From NCBI GenBank assembly GCA_021234155.1, contig JAJEKV010000038.1, forward strand, positions 9,512,092 to 9,576,091: a stretch of DNA of 64,000 nucleotides. Direction: 5' to 3'. Below the pieces are notes generated by a model. That model was not told where the DNA came from. It saw only the letters and a list, made by a program, of their open reading frames with translations, and did not search any database. Below are positions 24,035-36,900 of the stretch, piece by piece; within the stretch, counting starts at the first letter, position 1; each line of letters begins with the position of its first letter. Position numbers and translations under genes: made by a program. This DNA comes from Isoetes taiwanensis. Its lineage: Eukaryota > Streptophyta > Lycopodiopsida > Isoetales > Isoetaceae.

Positions 24035-27000
24035 TTGAAATTCTTTCCCAAATTCTTTCTTGGTTTGCCTCTCGTTCACGATCCGCCCCGCCTTCTCCGC
24101 TTGAATTCCGATCACCTAATTCTTCATCTAGCTATGGCCCCAAAACGCCCCCGGATGAGTGCTTGCTCATCACCATTACCAAGCAAGATGCCGGTGCTTC
24201 GGTGGTGGAATTTTACCTCAAGGAGTTTACGTTTGGGTTCCGAGGTGATCCAAGCCAAAGACCTCCGTGGAGAAACATCAGATGCCCACATACCCAACCT
24301 AGAGATGGTTATGAACGAGGTATGGGGTGAAGCTCCAAAAAAGCACGAGGATTCAAGGAAGGGAGAATCGAATGCATGGAAAGATGATTTTTTAAATATT
24401 ATGAATTGGTTTATGGCAAGAAACAAAGGTTACAAACCATTATATTTCAACCTATTTTGCCGTGAGCATTTGCTCTTCACTTGAAGGGACGGTTTGTTGA
24501 TTGGATGGACGTGGCTAGGACCGCCAAAGATCTTGCCAAAACCCTCATTTCAGACGTTACGAGAGGACCCTACAATGGTAAATCCTCAACTATCAAAATG
24601 GGACATCGTATTGCGTGAGAATATTAGAGCCCCGGGTTATTCTAGATCGATGTTGACACAATAAAGCGATTACTTAAGCATGGGTTGGAGGAGAAAACTA
24701 ACCTATTGAATGAAGTAGAAGCCTTGGAAGAAAAAAAGGAGGGATGCATTGAAGGTCATCACGGATTGAGGGTAGAAAGGATATGCTATCCGAAGATCCG
24801 CAGCAGATTCGCGTAAAAATAGATGAGACAAAACAGAATTTGACAAATTGTCCCGTGATCCCGCTGAAATCAAGTTATGTTCGAGTGTTGAAGTACAAGT
24901 TGGAAGACTTGGTTATGAGTAGACATGATAAAGAACAACACTCTTCTAAGCTAGAAATTGGTTTGCGTGAAGCAACTAAAGACATTGAAAGGCATGAAAT
25001 CTCAATTGAACAAGCAAAGGAAAACTTAATTGCCTTGAATTGGTTCGGGGGAAGGCATTCACGCATTTTGGATTTCATGGGGAGAGCAGGACCTATTGTT
25101 TCAGCACCCAGGCCCCACCCCTCAGGAGAGCTACTTCTATAGAGCAGTTCATCACATTCGGTTCATGTACCATTGTGGCCAAGGCTTTGGCAAAACGGGT
25201 TTGTTTGCTAGCTCCATGCAGAGATGCTTATTGCCTCTTCTCGCTTGTGTTATCCGGGTCCATGAAAGACGTAATTGCATAAAAAAGGTTGCATCCGGGA
25301 TGAGGGCATTCGAATTCAGCCTTGGTTTCCCCTCACAGGAAAGGTATGCATTGCTCTCAACTAATTTAAACTTATATTTCTCTTCATTCATATTTGTTAT
25401 TTAATGTCTGATAGTTCTACATGTATGGCTTTCATTGCATTGCTATTCCTTGTACATGTATAACTTTTTAGTGTACATCAGTAAGCAGGTACATAGGCAT
25501 ATATTTGCTTGTTTATTGATGCTTTTATTTTTGAACTTGGACTGATTTGTATCAGTTTGTACATGTCTCTAATGGAGTCTACATCCGCAAATAGATGTAC
25601 ATGCATTTATCTTTAGAGTGCATCTGTAGATGGATTCATAAGTATCGATTTTTTACATATATGTGCTTTTTTTGGGCATAGATCTACATTCCCTAACCTG
25701 GATAACGGGTACATCCGGGTACATCGTGTACATCTGGTACATTGATGTACCTTTATGTACATTGAGGAACATGTACATGTACATTTGGCTATAGTTAAAT
25801 GTAGTTACTTACATTTGGTACATTCTATGTACATGAAATGTACATGCTTGGCCGAATCAAAAAATTTATATTTCTCATTAGTTCGCTTTTCATGTTCTTT
25901 TATGTCTATTGAAATTTAGATCATTTGTTTGTTTTGGTGATGAGGTCGCTCCTATCCCGTAGTAGCTTTAATGGTCGATGTTCTTGAGCCATCCGGTGAT
26001 CGACTCTCTTTACTGTGATTTTATCGAGCATAATAAGCGCATCCGAATCAGACCCTCTACCTTCCAAATCCAAATCACCAATGACATTTACAAAGTACAA
26101 GAATAGAACACCGCAACGCTGCACCGCCAACATGGCAAAGTGAAGTTGAGGAAATTGAGAGGATGGCACTTGAGAAAGCTAAAGCAGTGCAAAGGTGCAG
26201 AGCCTTCAATGACCGGGCCGCAACGTAAAAATCTTTCATCACCAAGTGCTAAATTAGTAATTGGAGAAGCTAAGAAAGATTCAAATTTTCCTCAAAGATC
26301 ATCCTGCAGTCCCAGCTTGGACCTCGTTATGAAGAAGCTACAAAGGACATGATCCGATTTTAACCCGTGAGATACCATGGAAGAGGAAGCCGAGTTGGTA
26401 GTTGAGTCCACTTCAAGAGGAGGCAAAAGAATCTTTGGTGATGGCACTCCAAAAGGAAAAAACAGCAAAATCTCCAAGCAACAAAAAAAATGTCCTCCGA
26501 AAAGAAAATCTCCAGGCAAAAAGTGCCACCACCACCTAGAAAGAGGTATGTCCAAGATGAACTAATTTTGTTAAACATCTCAGATTTATGGTAATTAACC
26601 ACATTTTTTTGTACATAGGACATGATCACAAAGCCGTGAAGGGAAGCCGATCCCCGATCCTTCCGAAGTCGGAACGGAAGAGGAAGAGGATCTACAAGCA
26701 AATATTGATGTGATAACAAATAAGGTGCAGCCCCTAAGAAGATCAAAGCGGTGATGAATTTACAAGGTGAGTAATATACAATTGATTACAATAGATATAT
26801 TCTTTTGCTAATCTTTGTTGTTTCCTTGTACAGTTTAGTGAACTGACCGAAAAGGTTGGTTCCATTCACTCCTTATAGGATTGGCCCTCCTAAGCCTGCA
26901 CCCTCTATCTTTCAAAGTGATGTTGACGAAGTTCTGCTGAAGTCTGGACTTGACCTCTAAGATGGTAGATGTCTATGGGAGGTAGGCTAGCATTTCAACA

Positions 27001-27930
27001 TATTTATGTTATTTCATTCCCTAAGTCACTCATCTTATGTATTAATATGTAATCTGGATTTGTGTGCAGTACCTTTGTAGCGTCTTCCATCCGATTGGAA
27101 ACACAAGTTTTTCTGATTCGGGGGACACCTTCAATTTTGTGAATTCCCTCAAGAACGGGGGGGATGCACGTAACACTAACATAAAGGAAGGGCTGGATGG
27201 CATTTTGATTGCAAGATGCCAATACATATTTGTTCCATGCAAGGCCCAAATGTGGCATTGGCAATACTTGTGCTTGCTGGTCCAATGAAAAGCTCTTTTT
27301 CCATCTATAGCTAGCCCAAGCATCGAGATCCTCTCTCCTGGCCAAAGGCTATGTACCGATGCTAAAGTGGTCCGTATAAGTATGAGTTTCTGTTTTTGTT
27401 TTTATGATTTGATTATTCTCATATTGCAATTTCTTATGCTTGATTTATTCTCACATTGCAATTTTGCAGGTTTCATAAGCTTGTGATCAATAACATGATG
27501 CTCGGATCCAACACGGCTTAAGCCATGGTAGGAAGAACTTTGATGCTCCGGTGGTTCTCATCCTAAAATGCGAAACTAGTACCAAAGAACCCTTGCATGT
27601 ACATTGTGGCTTACATGCACAAATTCATAGATGCAGTGGTTGATGCAATGCCTAAGCTCCATTTTTGTAAGTAGAACATGTTATTTTCCTATTAGTTATT
27701 TGTTGGTATAGTCCTCTAATACTTGTGCACCATGCGGATGACACCAGTTGGTTCTTTCGATGCCTATGCCAAGTCACGGAGGGATCATCTAATGGAGGCA
27801 TTAATTGTAGAAGGCGAGATGAATATACAAGCGATTGTTCCTAATGGGGTAGATAGTCCCTTTGACTTGTTTGTAAATTACAGGTTTTGTATGAGCCATG
27901 CTCGAAAGCTTCTTTGTACTCAATAAGTAA
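24035..27930 (+). pseudogene. second Ulp1-like protease gene, degenerate
   Basis: A rightward gene with, in order: an N-terminal basic/Ser-rich exon (from 24134); a coiled-coil exon at 24783-25142 (residues about 60-95, rich in Glu/Lys heptads); a Lys-rich linker at 26380-26560 (GGKRIFGDGTPKGKNSK); and the protease core. The core has IARCQYIFVPCKAQMWHWQY at 27210-27260, supplying the catalytic His. A Cys-bearing helix block, VPKNPCMYIVAYMHKFIDA, follows near 27570-27640, then a GTAAGT donor, and the last exon is at 27715-27926. The intron before the last exon sits where the 18.5-kb copy has one. The Gln of the active site is lost with a short deletion before the Cys, and several exons have stops. 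It is therefore most likely inactive. Confidence 0.6.
25430..25870. repeat. ATGTACAT cluster inside the plus-strand Ulp1 locus
   Basis: About 430 bases of AT-rich DNA contain more than a dozen GTACAT or ATGTAC words. They include the palindrome ATGTACAT and runs such as GGAACATGTACATGTACATT. It lies in what would be an intron of the Ulp1-like gene. No coding frame crosses it. Confidence 0.7.
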
Positions 27931-29500
27931 TGAAAAATTAATTTATTTGTCTCACTTACACTGCGGCAAATAACAATCGCGGTAATTATCAATGTGTTTT
28001 CTCAATTGTATTGTCCGAAATGTAATTATAAATTGTGAATCTCAAGTGTTTTCTTGTCGTGGTGAATCATCTAATTCAGGGAGAAAGCTCGTTATCTTTG
28101 ACTTAAATTGTGGTTGGGCAAGAGTGTGCACAAGAATGAAAATATTAACTCAAGATACCAACGGATCCAGAAAGATGAGCTTCAATTCCATATAGGAAAA
28201 CAGGTTTTTTTTTTGCGAGGCGCGGGTTAGCATCATCATTAGCATTTGTAAGAGAAGGGTTTGATGTTGCCATCTGGTCTTCACTCACTTCTAAAATCTT
28301 CAACCAATTGTGGAACATATTTGTGATGCTTTTTCCATAAAGTCAAGTTTGTTTGACCAGAGCGATGTTGGACTCGCCACACAAACACCCTCTTGAACCT
28401 CAAAAGGGGTTGTTTGTGAAACCATTAGCGTGGTATGGAAAGAGTACCCAGAGTACTATGGACATACAGTTCGGATCGACGACGAAGATACAAATCCACT
28501 TTGAATCGTGAGGGAAGCTACATATGTCCTTTCTCTTGGACACCGATATTAGCTAGTGACGATTGCTTGTCATGGAGCTCATTCCATGGCTTAATGGATT
28601 CAAAATGGCCGAAGATGGTATAGTTTATGTGAAAGAGCATCCAATGACTAATGCGGCAGATGGCATATCGAAGCAGGTGGAACAGATTTTCTTCGGCAAA
28701 CTATGGCGACAACTTGGGTGCTCTCTTGCCCTAAATTTAGTCAATATCTGAGCAAGGAATGGAGAAGCGCCATCATGTTATTGGCCTCTCGACCGCCCAT
28801 TGTTGGTATGCAGACTTTGGTGATGTACAAATTCAAATGTTATGAATATATGTATCAAAGTTTTTGTTCATTGCACTTGAGTACTCTATTCTTCTTTGTC
28901 TTTCTTATTGGTACAATTATGAGTGTGTATACATAATTAAGTGATCTTCATTTGCTTTGTAGATGAATGGATCAAAACACAAAAGACTATTAAGAAACTA
29001 AGAGATAGAGTTCGGCTGCACCCGGAGGTAATACAAACCAACACAAGCCGCAAGTACATAGGGTTGGGGACCGATTACGCCTCTATCTTCTTGTTCTCGA
29101 ACTTTGGGAAAGGTTGAGCAAATTGAAAATTATGAGGAACGAGCAACCATGAAAGGTATATTGGCAACAAATCACTTGTTGCACAACCCTTGGAGGAAGG
29201 CACGGTCCTGGAAGATACTGAGGGCTATGTAGGATGGAAAGGTTTGCCGCTGGCACGCGTGCTATAGAAACCGCATGGACTATCCGCTTTAGGATATCTC
29301 TTCAGCCTCTCAAGGGCTGGAAGACATGATGCAATAGTCATAAGATATCAGGCTCCAACGACATTTGAAGCTTGGTCATGAATTATGAGCCATGCTCATT
29401 TTTGGGTGTGTTATATTTATGTCCACAATATAAATATATCAACCATTTGTACATGAAAACCTGTCCATTTCTTATCTTTGCCATGATGAAACCATTTTAG
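27931..29500. other. unassigned flank downstream of the Ulp1 copy
   Basis: Short plus-strand frames (27992-28195, 28435-28623, 28563-28751) have no recognisable motif. They may be 3' exons of the same transposon, since they share the strand, but this is not demonstrable. Confidence 0.3.
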
Positions 29501-29559
29501 TGTTTATGCAATTCAACTTTCTTGTGTTCAATTCTAATCAACTTACACTTAACAAATTT

Positions 29560-29665
29560 TTATAATATTTACGGAATGTACAAGGATGTACATAAGATGT
29601 ACATAAGATGTACATCTGTTATACATCTTATGTACATTGATGTACATAATGCACTACAAGTAGTC
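29560..29665. repeat. short ATGTACAT cluster
   Basis: Five GTACAT words in about 90 bases, three of them in tandem as GATGTACATAA. It sits just 3' of the minus-strand transposase-like gene that begins at 29.7 kb, so it could be part of that element's subterminal region or of the preceding Ulp1 element. Confidence 0.65.
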
Positions 29666-29727
29666 CAGTTCTTGATTCTTATAACAAAGTATTACAATAT
29701 TTCGGTGAAAGTACTATGTGATCCGAC

Positions 29728-32700
29728 TTAGTCCATGTCATCTACAATTCTTTGGAAGTTGTGATAACAACGCCTCATGGACTTCATCCGGCAAGTGAAA
29801 TCGTTGGCTTGCCCCTTCAAATTTTGTGTTTTACTTTCTTGAATGGGATTCGAACCCCAATCACGATTTCGCGGTACCAAAACATTCTTAGTAGGAAGCG
29901 GTTTATACTTATTGTGGCGACACGGGATTAGTTCATAATATTGTCCTTGAATGACACTAGTGCCAGCCAGAGTATTCATTTCCATAGTCATCAATTGAAT
30001 CTTCTTCCAATGCATGCTTTTCCCCTGGTGCACATGAGAACATAGTATGAAACACCTTCCACATTGTCTCGGTGCTGCAAAAGACACAAATACATCCAAA
30101 ATGCCTACGGTGTCATCTAAAACCTCGTCCTCTTGCATACAAAACATCCACATCATTTTCAGCTTCAACACGAGAGGCAATATGATCTGTGGGCTCCAAA
30201 CTTTTTAGAGACCATTCTCCACAATGTTTAATGTTCTCACAATTCAACCAATTGAAGTTAATGCAAGCATCACAAAAGCACGAGAGTGGTCTGCATAGCA
30301 ACTTTGTTGGATCTGCTGGGTTTATAGTTGACACAGAATGTATCTGCTGAGTACCAGGTAAAGTCTTGCAATTGAATGCTTCTTTCGCCTGTTCACATCT
30401 GTTTTCCAACCTCCCAAAACACCCTTTCACAATCCGATTCCTTGGCCCTTAAAACGCACAAAGCCGTTTACAAGACACAATTGGCATGCCATTTTGTTTT
30501 CTCTCTTTCTCAAGCCACAACTTTGCTATACCAGCCCTCGCCATCATGTGTGCCTTTCCCATGGCCGGATCCAAAGAAATTCCATATCACTCGAATTTTA
30601 TTTTCAACATGGTATCTACAGATTCCATACCATGCACGTGCAGATTTGAATTGAGATGCACAACCATCCGACCACACATAATGAAGGTTTATGTGTCCAC
30701 CTCCATTATTCTTAAGCCACCCCAAATGTAATTTAAAACCATGTTGCACAAAATGAGTGTCATGCTTCACGTCATCATCAAAAACATAGAAATGCACATT
30801 TTTTTTGCTTACCTTCTATTTTCATCATTGAAATATGGACCAAAATACTAATTTGATCAGATTCCAATGCTCGGATTGCACTTACGTCCCCTCGGTTTCA
30901 ATGTGTAGTTCTCGCAAAGTCAACAATGGACAAACACACTATTATTAGGGAGTTTCTCAACACATCTTTTAAACTGTTTGCTTCTGCCGATTATCTTTTG
31001 TAAAGTTATGATCTGTAAACTTAGCAAGCTGATTTTTCATGTTCTTTAACAAAGCGATGCTTTGTCATTCCGATCAACTAATCTAAGCCTTCGGATGTAC
31101 CTTTTTGGATGGCTCATTGACATATGCATATACTTGCCGGTCCACATTCCTCAATTCCATCTTCCTCGTTTGGACGGATGTCTAATTTCTTCACTCCACA
31201 TTCATCACATTCGCCTTTGATGCATTTTAGTTTATGCCATTCATCCGTCACATATTTCTCGCTGTTGACCTCCACAAGATACTAACATTATCAAAAGTTT
31301 TCTTGTTTGCTTGACATACTCCATTGTTTTTTGGGATGCCTGAGACCTCTATAGCCGCAATAAGTGCAATTAACATGTAGGGATCTCCTCATATCATTGA
31401 AGGCCTTTTCGTACGGATCGCTTTGCTCATGTTTGACACAACAACATGTGTTTCTCTCCTTCAATTTCCTTATGCAATCAGGTTTGGATACTGAACCGGC
31501 TAAGGCTGAATTTTGTATCGGGATTCCGATATACAAACTGTTGATAAAGCTCGGTTGCAATAACAAAAGCATTAAAGACCATGTTAGCAAAATGATGTCG
31601 GCAACCGGATGCCAAAAGAGTATTGAACTATACTATTGTACAATTAATGTATGTTCTATGTACATAAAATGTCCATCCAACAAATTCCACCGATGCATTC
31701 TTTACATCTAATGTACATCTAATGTCTGTAATTACATCTAATGTACGGTACATCTAATGTACAGCCAACAGTTCCATTGAACATCCAATGTACATCCAAT
31801 GTACATCCAATGTACATCAATGTACATCTAATTAATGTTCCAATATTAGTACATCACATTAATGTTACAATATTAGTACAACTAATGTACATATGTCCGA
31901 TTTGTTTGGCTTCATTACACGAAAAGTACACTAAAATGTAGAATGATGTAATTTTGATATTCAAGTACATGTAAATGCAGTTTGCATGGACATGTAGCAA
32001 GTAATGGATGTACATCTAAAAAGTACCTAATAGCACATCACCGCAAGATTTTGCTACTATGTAAACAATGTAAAATGCAATACATTTCATGAGAACCATG
32101 TGTATTCATTAACGGGTCACTCGAACAGAACTAGAATGTCTGAGAATAAAGTCATGAAAGAATTTTGGAAGAAAACATAAACTCCAAGATGAATTGATTC
32201 AATTACAAGAGCAAACACGTGAGATATCAAGGTATTGTATTGCTTGTGTTCTCCTCTTCATGACATCTCTAACCTTTGGTGAAACTTTGGTATTGTCAAG
32301 CCAAAATTCACTTGACCCGATATTTGATTGAATCATCGATTCTATTTGATCTTGGCATCCTTCCCGCCAAAGCCCATACATTTGCTCCACTTAATGACAT
32401 TATCTTCCTTCTTCTGCAGCCTTTGGATAAATTTCTTGTTTGTATCTTTAGCAATTTTGAAGAAACATTCTTGTTTATATCTCCTTTTTTCCAACAATCA
32501 TTGATAAAAAGTGAATGTTTTTGCAGCCAATTTATCTTTGCTATTAGCAGATTTTTACTTCTTGAAGTCCATCTTTCAAGTTTCGATCATTGATTTCATA
32601 ACAATAACCCGGAAGGATTTCCAATTCTGTGTTCGAAAACGTAAAAGCCCGTCATCTTGCAACAAAACGATCACAAAAACTAATCTTTGATCTCGGACCT

Positions 32701-33180
32701 GGCGTTTGCAAAGAATCGAGGATGCAATCCACCGACACATCAACACGCTTCTTTATTTGTTTTGTGGCATAACACCGCCAATGTCGGCATACTTGCTTAG
32801 AACCATCACTTCCATTGGAATTCTCACCCTCCATGAACAGATTGAAATTGATTTGTATTTCTTGTAGATTCAATTGGCATGTGTTTGCTTCCTCGAATTC
32901 CTTCGGTGTTCGATCCCGTGAAAGGGGGAATTTCGGAAAGGGAGGGACGGATCCATTCGAATTGGTTCGGTGGTTGGTTGGTTAACCAAGAATTTCGGGG
33001 GAATGTGGGGATGATCTTGCAATCATTGCATATCGACAACGACAAACCATAGTATCTTGATGTACATCTAAAATGTACCCCAAAAAGCACAAATTCGTCC
33101 TTCAATTCAAGATCATGTATCGACCCTTTCATGCTTTTACTTTTACCCTTCTGCTTCCTCACTATTTGAAATGCTTGCAT
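29728..33180 (-). pseudogene. SDGC/HGKG transposase-like protein, degenerate
   Basis: Read leftward, fragments appear in a fixed order. N-terminal parts are at 32824-33180 and 32652-32873. WLDNTKVSPKVRDVMKRR lies at 32199-32390. A Cys-rich part at 31291-31590 has NTCCCVKHEQSDPYEKAF and VNCTYCG. WHKLKCIKGECDECG lies near 31190-31250. 30510-30797 has VWSDGCASQFKSARAWY and IWNFFGSGHGKGTHDG. 30113-30430 has LPGTQQIH and RPLSCFCDACINFNWLNC. I know this motif order from uncharacterised plant and animal proteins; I recall a DUF7869-type label but have not checked it. The spaced Asp residues suggest an RNase H-like DDE fold. Frame changes between fragments show decay. A small intact C-terminal frame (29728-30180) may be its tail. 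Confidence 0.65.
31620..32080. repeat. ATGTACAT cluster within the transposase-like gene
   Basis: Tandem words such as CCAATGTACATCCAATGTAC and CATCTAATGTACATCTAATG run through this AT-rich stretch. It lies between two coding fragments of the minus-strand transposase-like gene, so it is probably an intron or an insertion. Confidence 0.75.
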
Positions 33181-33636
33181 TCTTCCTCTTCGTTGGGACG
33201 AGAGGCTTCAGACTTTTTTCTCTTAAATGTTGCCTTAAACTCAACCAGTTTATTTTTTTTTTCTTTTGTGTGAAGGTAATACGAAACATAGACCATACGT
33301 GAGGCCATGCCTCCCAGTGCACACTTCCTCGCCTGTGATTTTTTTTGTAAAGGCACATATATTCATTATACCTCTCCTCCTTGCCCAGATTATTCAACCT
33401 GCGCATGATGAAACAAAACAATATTCTAAAAACAGGAGAATCATGGGCATCCCCTGAATCTAGAATGCAACCCACCTATAAGTGGATTTTCCTAATACTT
33501 TCGGTCCCCAAACATTTCGATTTCTTCTTTGTGTGGTGAATGCTTTTCTTGCTGTACATTTCCTTGTAGGTGTATCCGTGGCATTCAAGTCGGTATGATC
33601 GAGCCATTTCGTGATCGATCTTCTTGCCGTAAATCA

Positions 33637-33763
33637 GAAATGGTCTTCTTGGGATTAAGGGGCGTGGATCGAGTTTTTGAGGGAAAATGAAAATTGAGAA
33701 TCGAGAAATGGTTTTGCGGATTAAGGGGGCGTGATCGAGTTTTGAGGGAAAATGATCGTATGC
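33637..33763. repeat. two tandem copies of a ~68-bp repeat
   Basis: GAAATGG starts copies at 33637 and 33705. Both contain GGATTAAGG, GCGTG, GATCGAG and TTGAGGGAAAATGA. The minus-strand frame 33476-33940 (154 codons) includes this duplication; I see no other motif in it. Confidence 0.75.
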
Positions 33764-33965
33764 GTTCTTTGAATAAGCCTGAATAAGACTGAAAGGACAA
33801 AATTTTGAATAAGTAATCATGTGTATTTTTGAAAAAATAACTCCCTCTCCCACTACAAATTCGGTAGTTCCCACCACACTTAGCACCCAAAAATGTGGTG
33901 CTAAAATGCACGTTTTTGTTCCACTACAACATGCTTTCACCCACCAGCATAAGTAATTTTAAACC

Positions 33966-36900
33966 TTACTGCTGATTTCCATATACCTCTAGGACCCAAT
34001 TAATATCATATTGGGCTTGCTTAATGATGGAATTAGGCCAGATAATTTCCTCCTTAAAGATTAAGGAGTTTCTACCCTTCCACATTCTCCACATGAGAAT
34101 ATATCTTCTCCACTCAATAGGGTTTTCAGGGAAGAAGAATTCTGTGGTATGCATATTAGAAAGGCCTGGAATGTTCAATTCAGATTCAGCCAGCTCCAGA
34201 ACCCATTCTGCCCATAGGCACTCTTTAAATAGATGTGCTTCATCTTCTTGATCCTGCAAACATCTAACACAGATATCAGAGTTAGACATATTAAGCCTCC
34301 ATCTCTTACTGTTTGTGGCAAGGGCTTTATGCCAAAGTTGCCACATAAAAGCTTTGATTTTCGGATGAATTGGGCTCTTCCACATAAATGTCAGGTTTTT
34401 GTCAGGGTCAATGTTCCATTTCGAATGAATGGATACTTCTTGGTTTCTATTGAGGTACCTATAGGCCAAGCTGACTTTATAACCACAAAAACCATTAATA
34501 TGCCAAAAAACATTAGTATCATGCCATTCTCCATAAGCCAATCTTTGGGTGATACTATTGAAAAGCTGCCTGGAGTCATCTCCTAGATCTGCAAGATTGG
34601 AATCTTGGTAAACAAAATCATCAATAATATCACTTATGTAGACAAACCCTTCGGGGCGGGGGTTTTTTAATCCGGGCAGTAATCTGCTTGCTGCGTTTTT
34701 GTATTGGGTCCCATAGACCGATTGGTCTCTGCGGACGATAAAAATACCTTCCTTCCTTTCTTCCTTCCTTTGAGTCCATTGCTTGGCTAACTTAGGAAAG
34801 TTAGTGGCAAGACAAATGTTAGGGTCATCCAGAATCAGAGAGGGGCTCCAAAAAATAGGCTGGCCCTGTGAAAGTCCTTCTTTCCAAGTATACATTCCTC
34901 TAACCGTCAACCATGCCCTAATCCACTTCTTAATAATCAAGGGCATAGTGGTAGGGATAGTAAAGTCAAAGTAGATACTATGAGGAAGCTGCATATTAAG
35001 ATTTCTCCAGCCAAAGGGGTGGCACTTCTTAATGTAATAGGAGATGAGAGTACTCACAGGGTGATTAATCTGGTTGTTGCAAGCCCTAAAGAAGTATTTT
35101 GCAGCCAAAGCAGTAGCCTGCTTCTTAATGTTTATGACCCCCAAACCTCCAATTCTTTTGTGCTTGCAGCATTCTTCCATAGAAATAGGAATCCAGCATC
35201 TTCTGCTAGATCCACCTGCTATAAACCTTCCAATGATGCTTTGCATTTTTGTCAAGACTTTCTTTGGGGCCATAATGATGGAGGATTGATAAACCTGAGA
35301 GGAAGATAACCGAGTTTGCCAGAATAGCTCTCCCATTTTTTGATAGAAACTTGGAATTAAGGGAGTCTACTTTTTTATAAAATTTATCAATTAAATCCTC
35401 CCAAAGATCACAAGCATTAACTCTTATAGCAAAGGGGATGCCTAGAATTTTAGTTTTAGTATTAGGGGAGAGATACATACAACCCGGTCTTTTCCGGGCA
35501 AGCTCACCCTCCACTTGATGCCTAGAAATCAACTTGGTCTTGACAGGATTGATTCTGCAACCCGAGCACTTGCCAAAGTCTTCCAGAATAGCTAGAGTGT
35601 TCTGGATGGATTGGTCTTCCAAATGTAGAAATAAAAACGTGTCATCTGCAAAGTGGACATTAAGAATCTCACCATCCTCCTGAGAGGGAAGCCTGAGACC
35701 CTTGATTAGGTGAAGATCCTTTGCTCTTTTAAGGTTGCTATTTAATCCTTCGATCACAATCAAAAAAAGGAAAGGAGCAAGAGGGCATCCTTGTTTGACC
35801 CCCCTTTTGATATCAAAAAAGGGCTACATTCACCATTAATGAGAACAGCAGATCTGGAATTTTTAAGGATGGCTTGGAAAATTGAGATTACCTCCTCAGA
35901 GAATCCAAGTTTCCTACAGCACCAGCAAAGAAAAGCCCAACTTACAGTATCAAAAGCTTTTGTGATGTCCAACTTGAGGAGGCCAATTGACTGGTTGGAA
36001 TCTTTGGCCCAAGAGATACCCAAAGATGCAGCAGCAACATTGTCAAGAATATACCTTCCTCTTAGATAAGCACTTTGAGTGTTACTGATGACTTCCTCTA
36101 GGATAGGTTTGAGACGAGCAGCCATGGTACCTGAAATTAGCTTATACACCACATTGGTCAGAGATATTGGTCTGTAATCAGAGAAAGTAATAGGGAGCTC
36201 AATCTTCAGGATAAGAGCAATTAAACTTATGTTGATCCTGCTGTCTAGCTGCTTGGTGATCAGGAATTCATTGGCCAGAGAGACAATATCCATGCCCAAA
36301 ATGTCCCAAGACTTCTTGAAGAACTTAGCTGGGAGGCCATCAGGGCCTGGGGTCTTGCCATTCTTCATCTCCTGCAGAACCTTCAACATTTCCCCCAGGT
36401 AAAAGGCCTAGAAAGAGTGTCATTCATATGCTCAGTAACCTTCTGCTGGATATGCACAAATTCTTCAATATCTTCTCTTCTTATATTTTCCTCAGTTCCC
36501 ATGGTTCTGGAGAAATGAGTTTTGGCAGCACATTTGAGCTGTGTGTCATTATCAATACTGTGACCTTCCCAAAGAATGTTATAGATATGATTTCTTTTCA
36601 CTCTGCCCTTAGCTTTAATGAAGAAGTACTTTGAATTACCTCTCTCGTCTTCCTTCAACTCCTTCACCTTTGCTTTGATCTTCCAACCCCTGGCAATTCT
36701 TATTTCTTCTCTTTCGATTAGGATCTTGATCTCATCTTTTTGTTGTCCATTAGCCAAATCTAGCTGGCATCTGAGGTCCTGCAGATGGGCAGTATTACTT
36801 CTATGGACTTCTTTCCCCCAAATCTTGAGCCAATTCTTGATCCTCTTAGAGACCCTAACCCACCAATCCATCCATCCCCTGTTACCCATAGGCTTAACCT

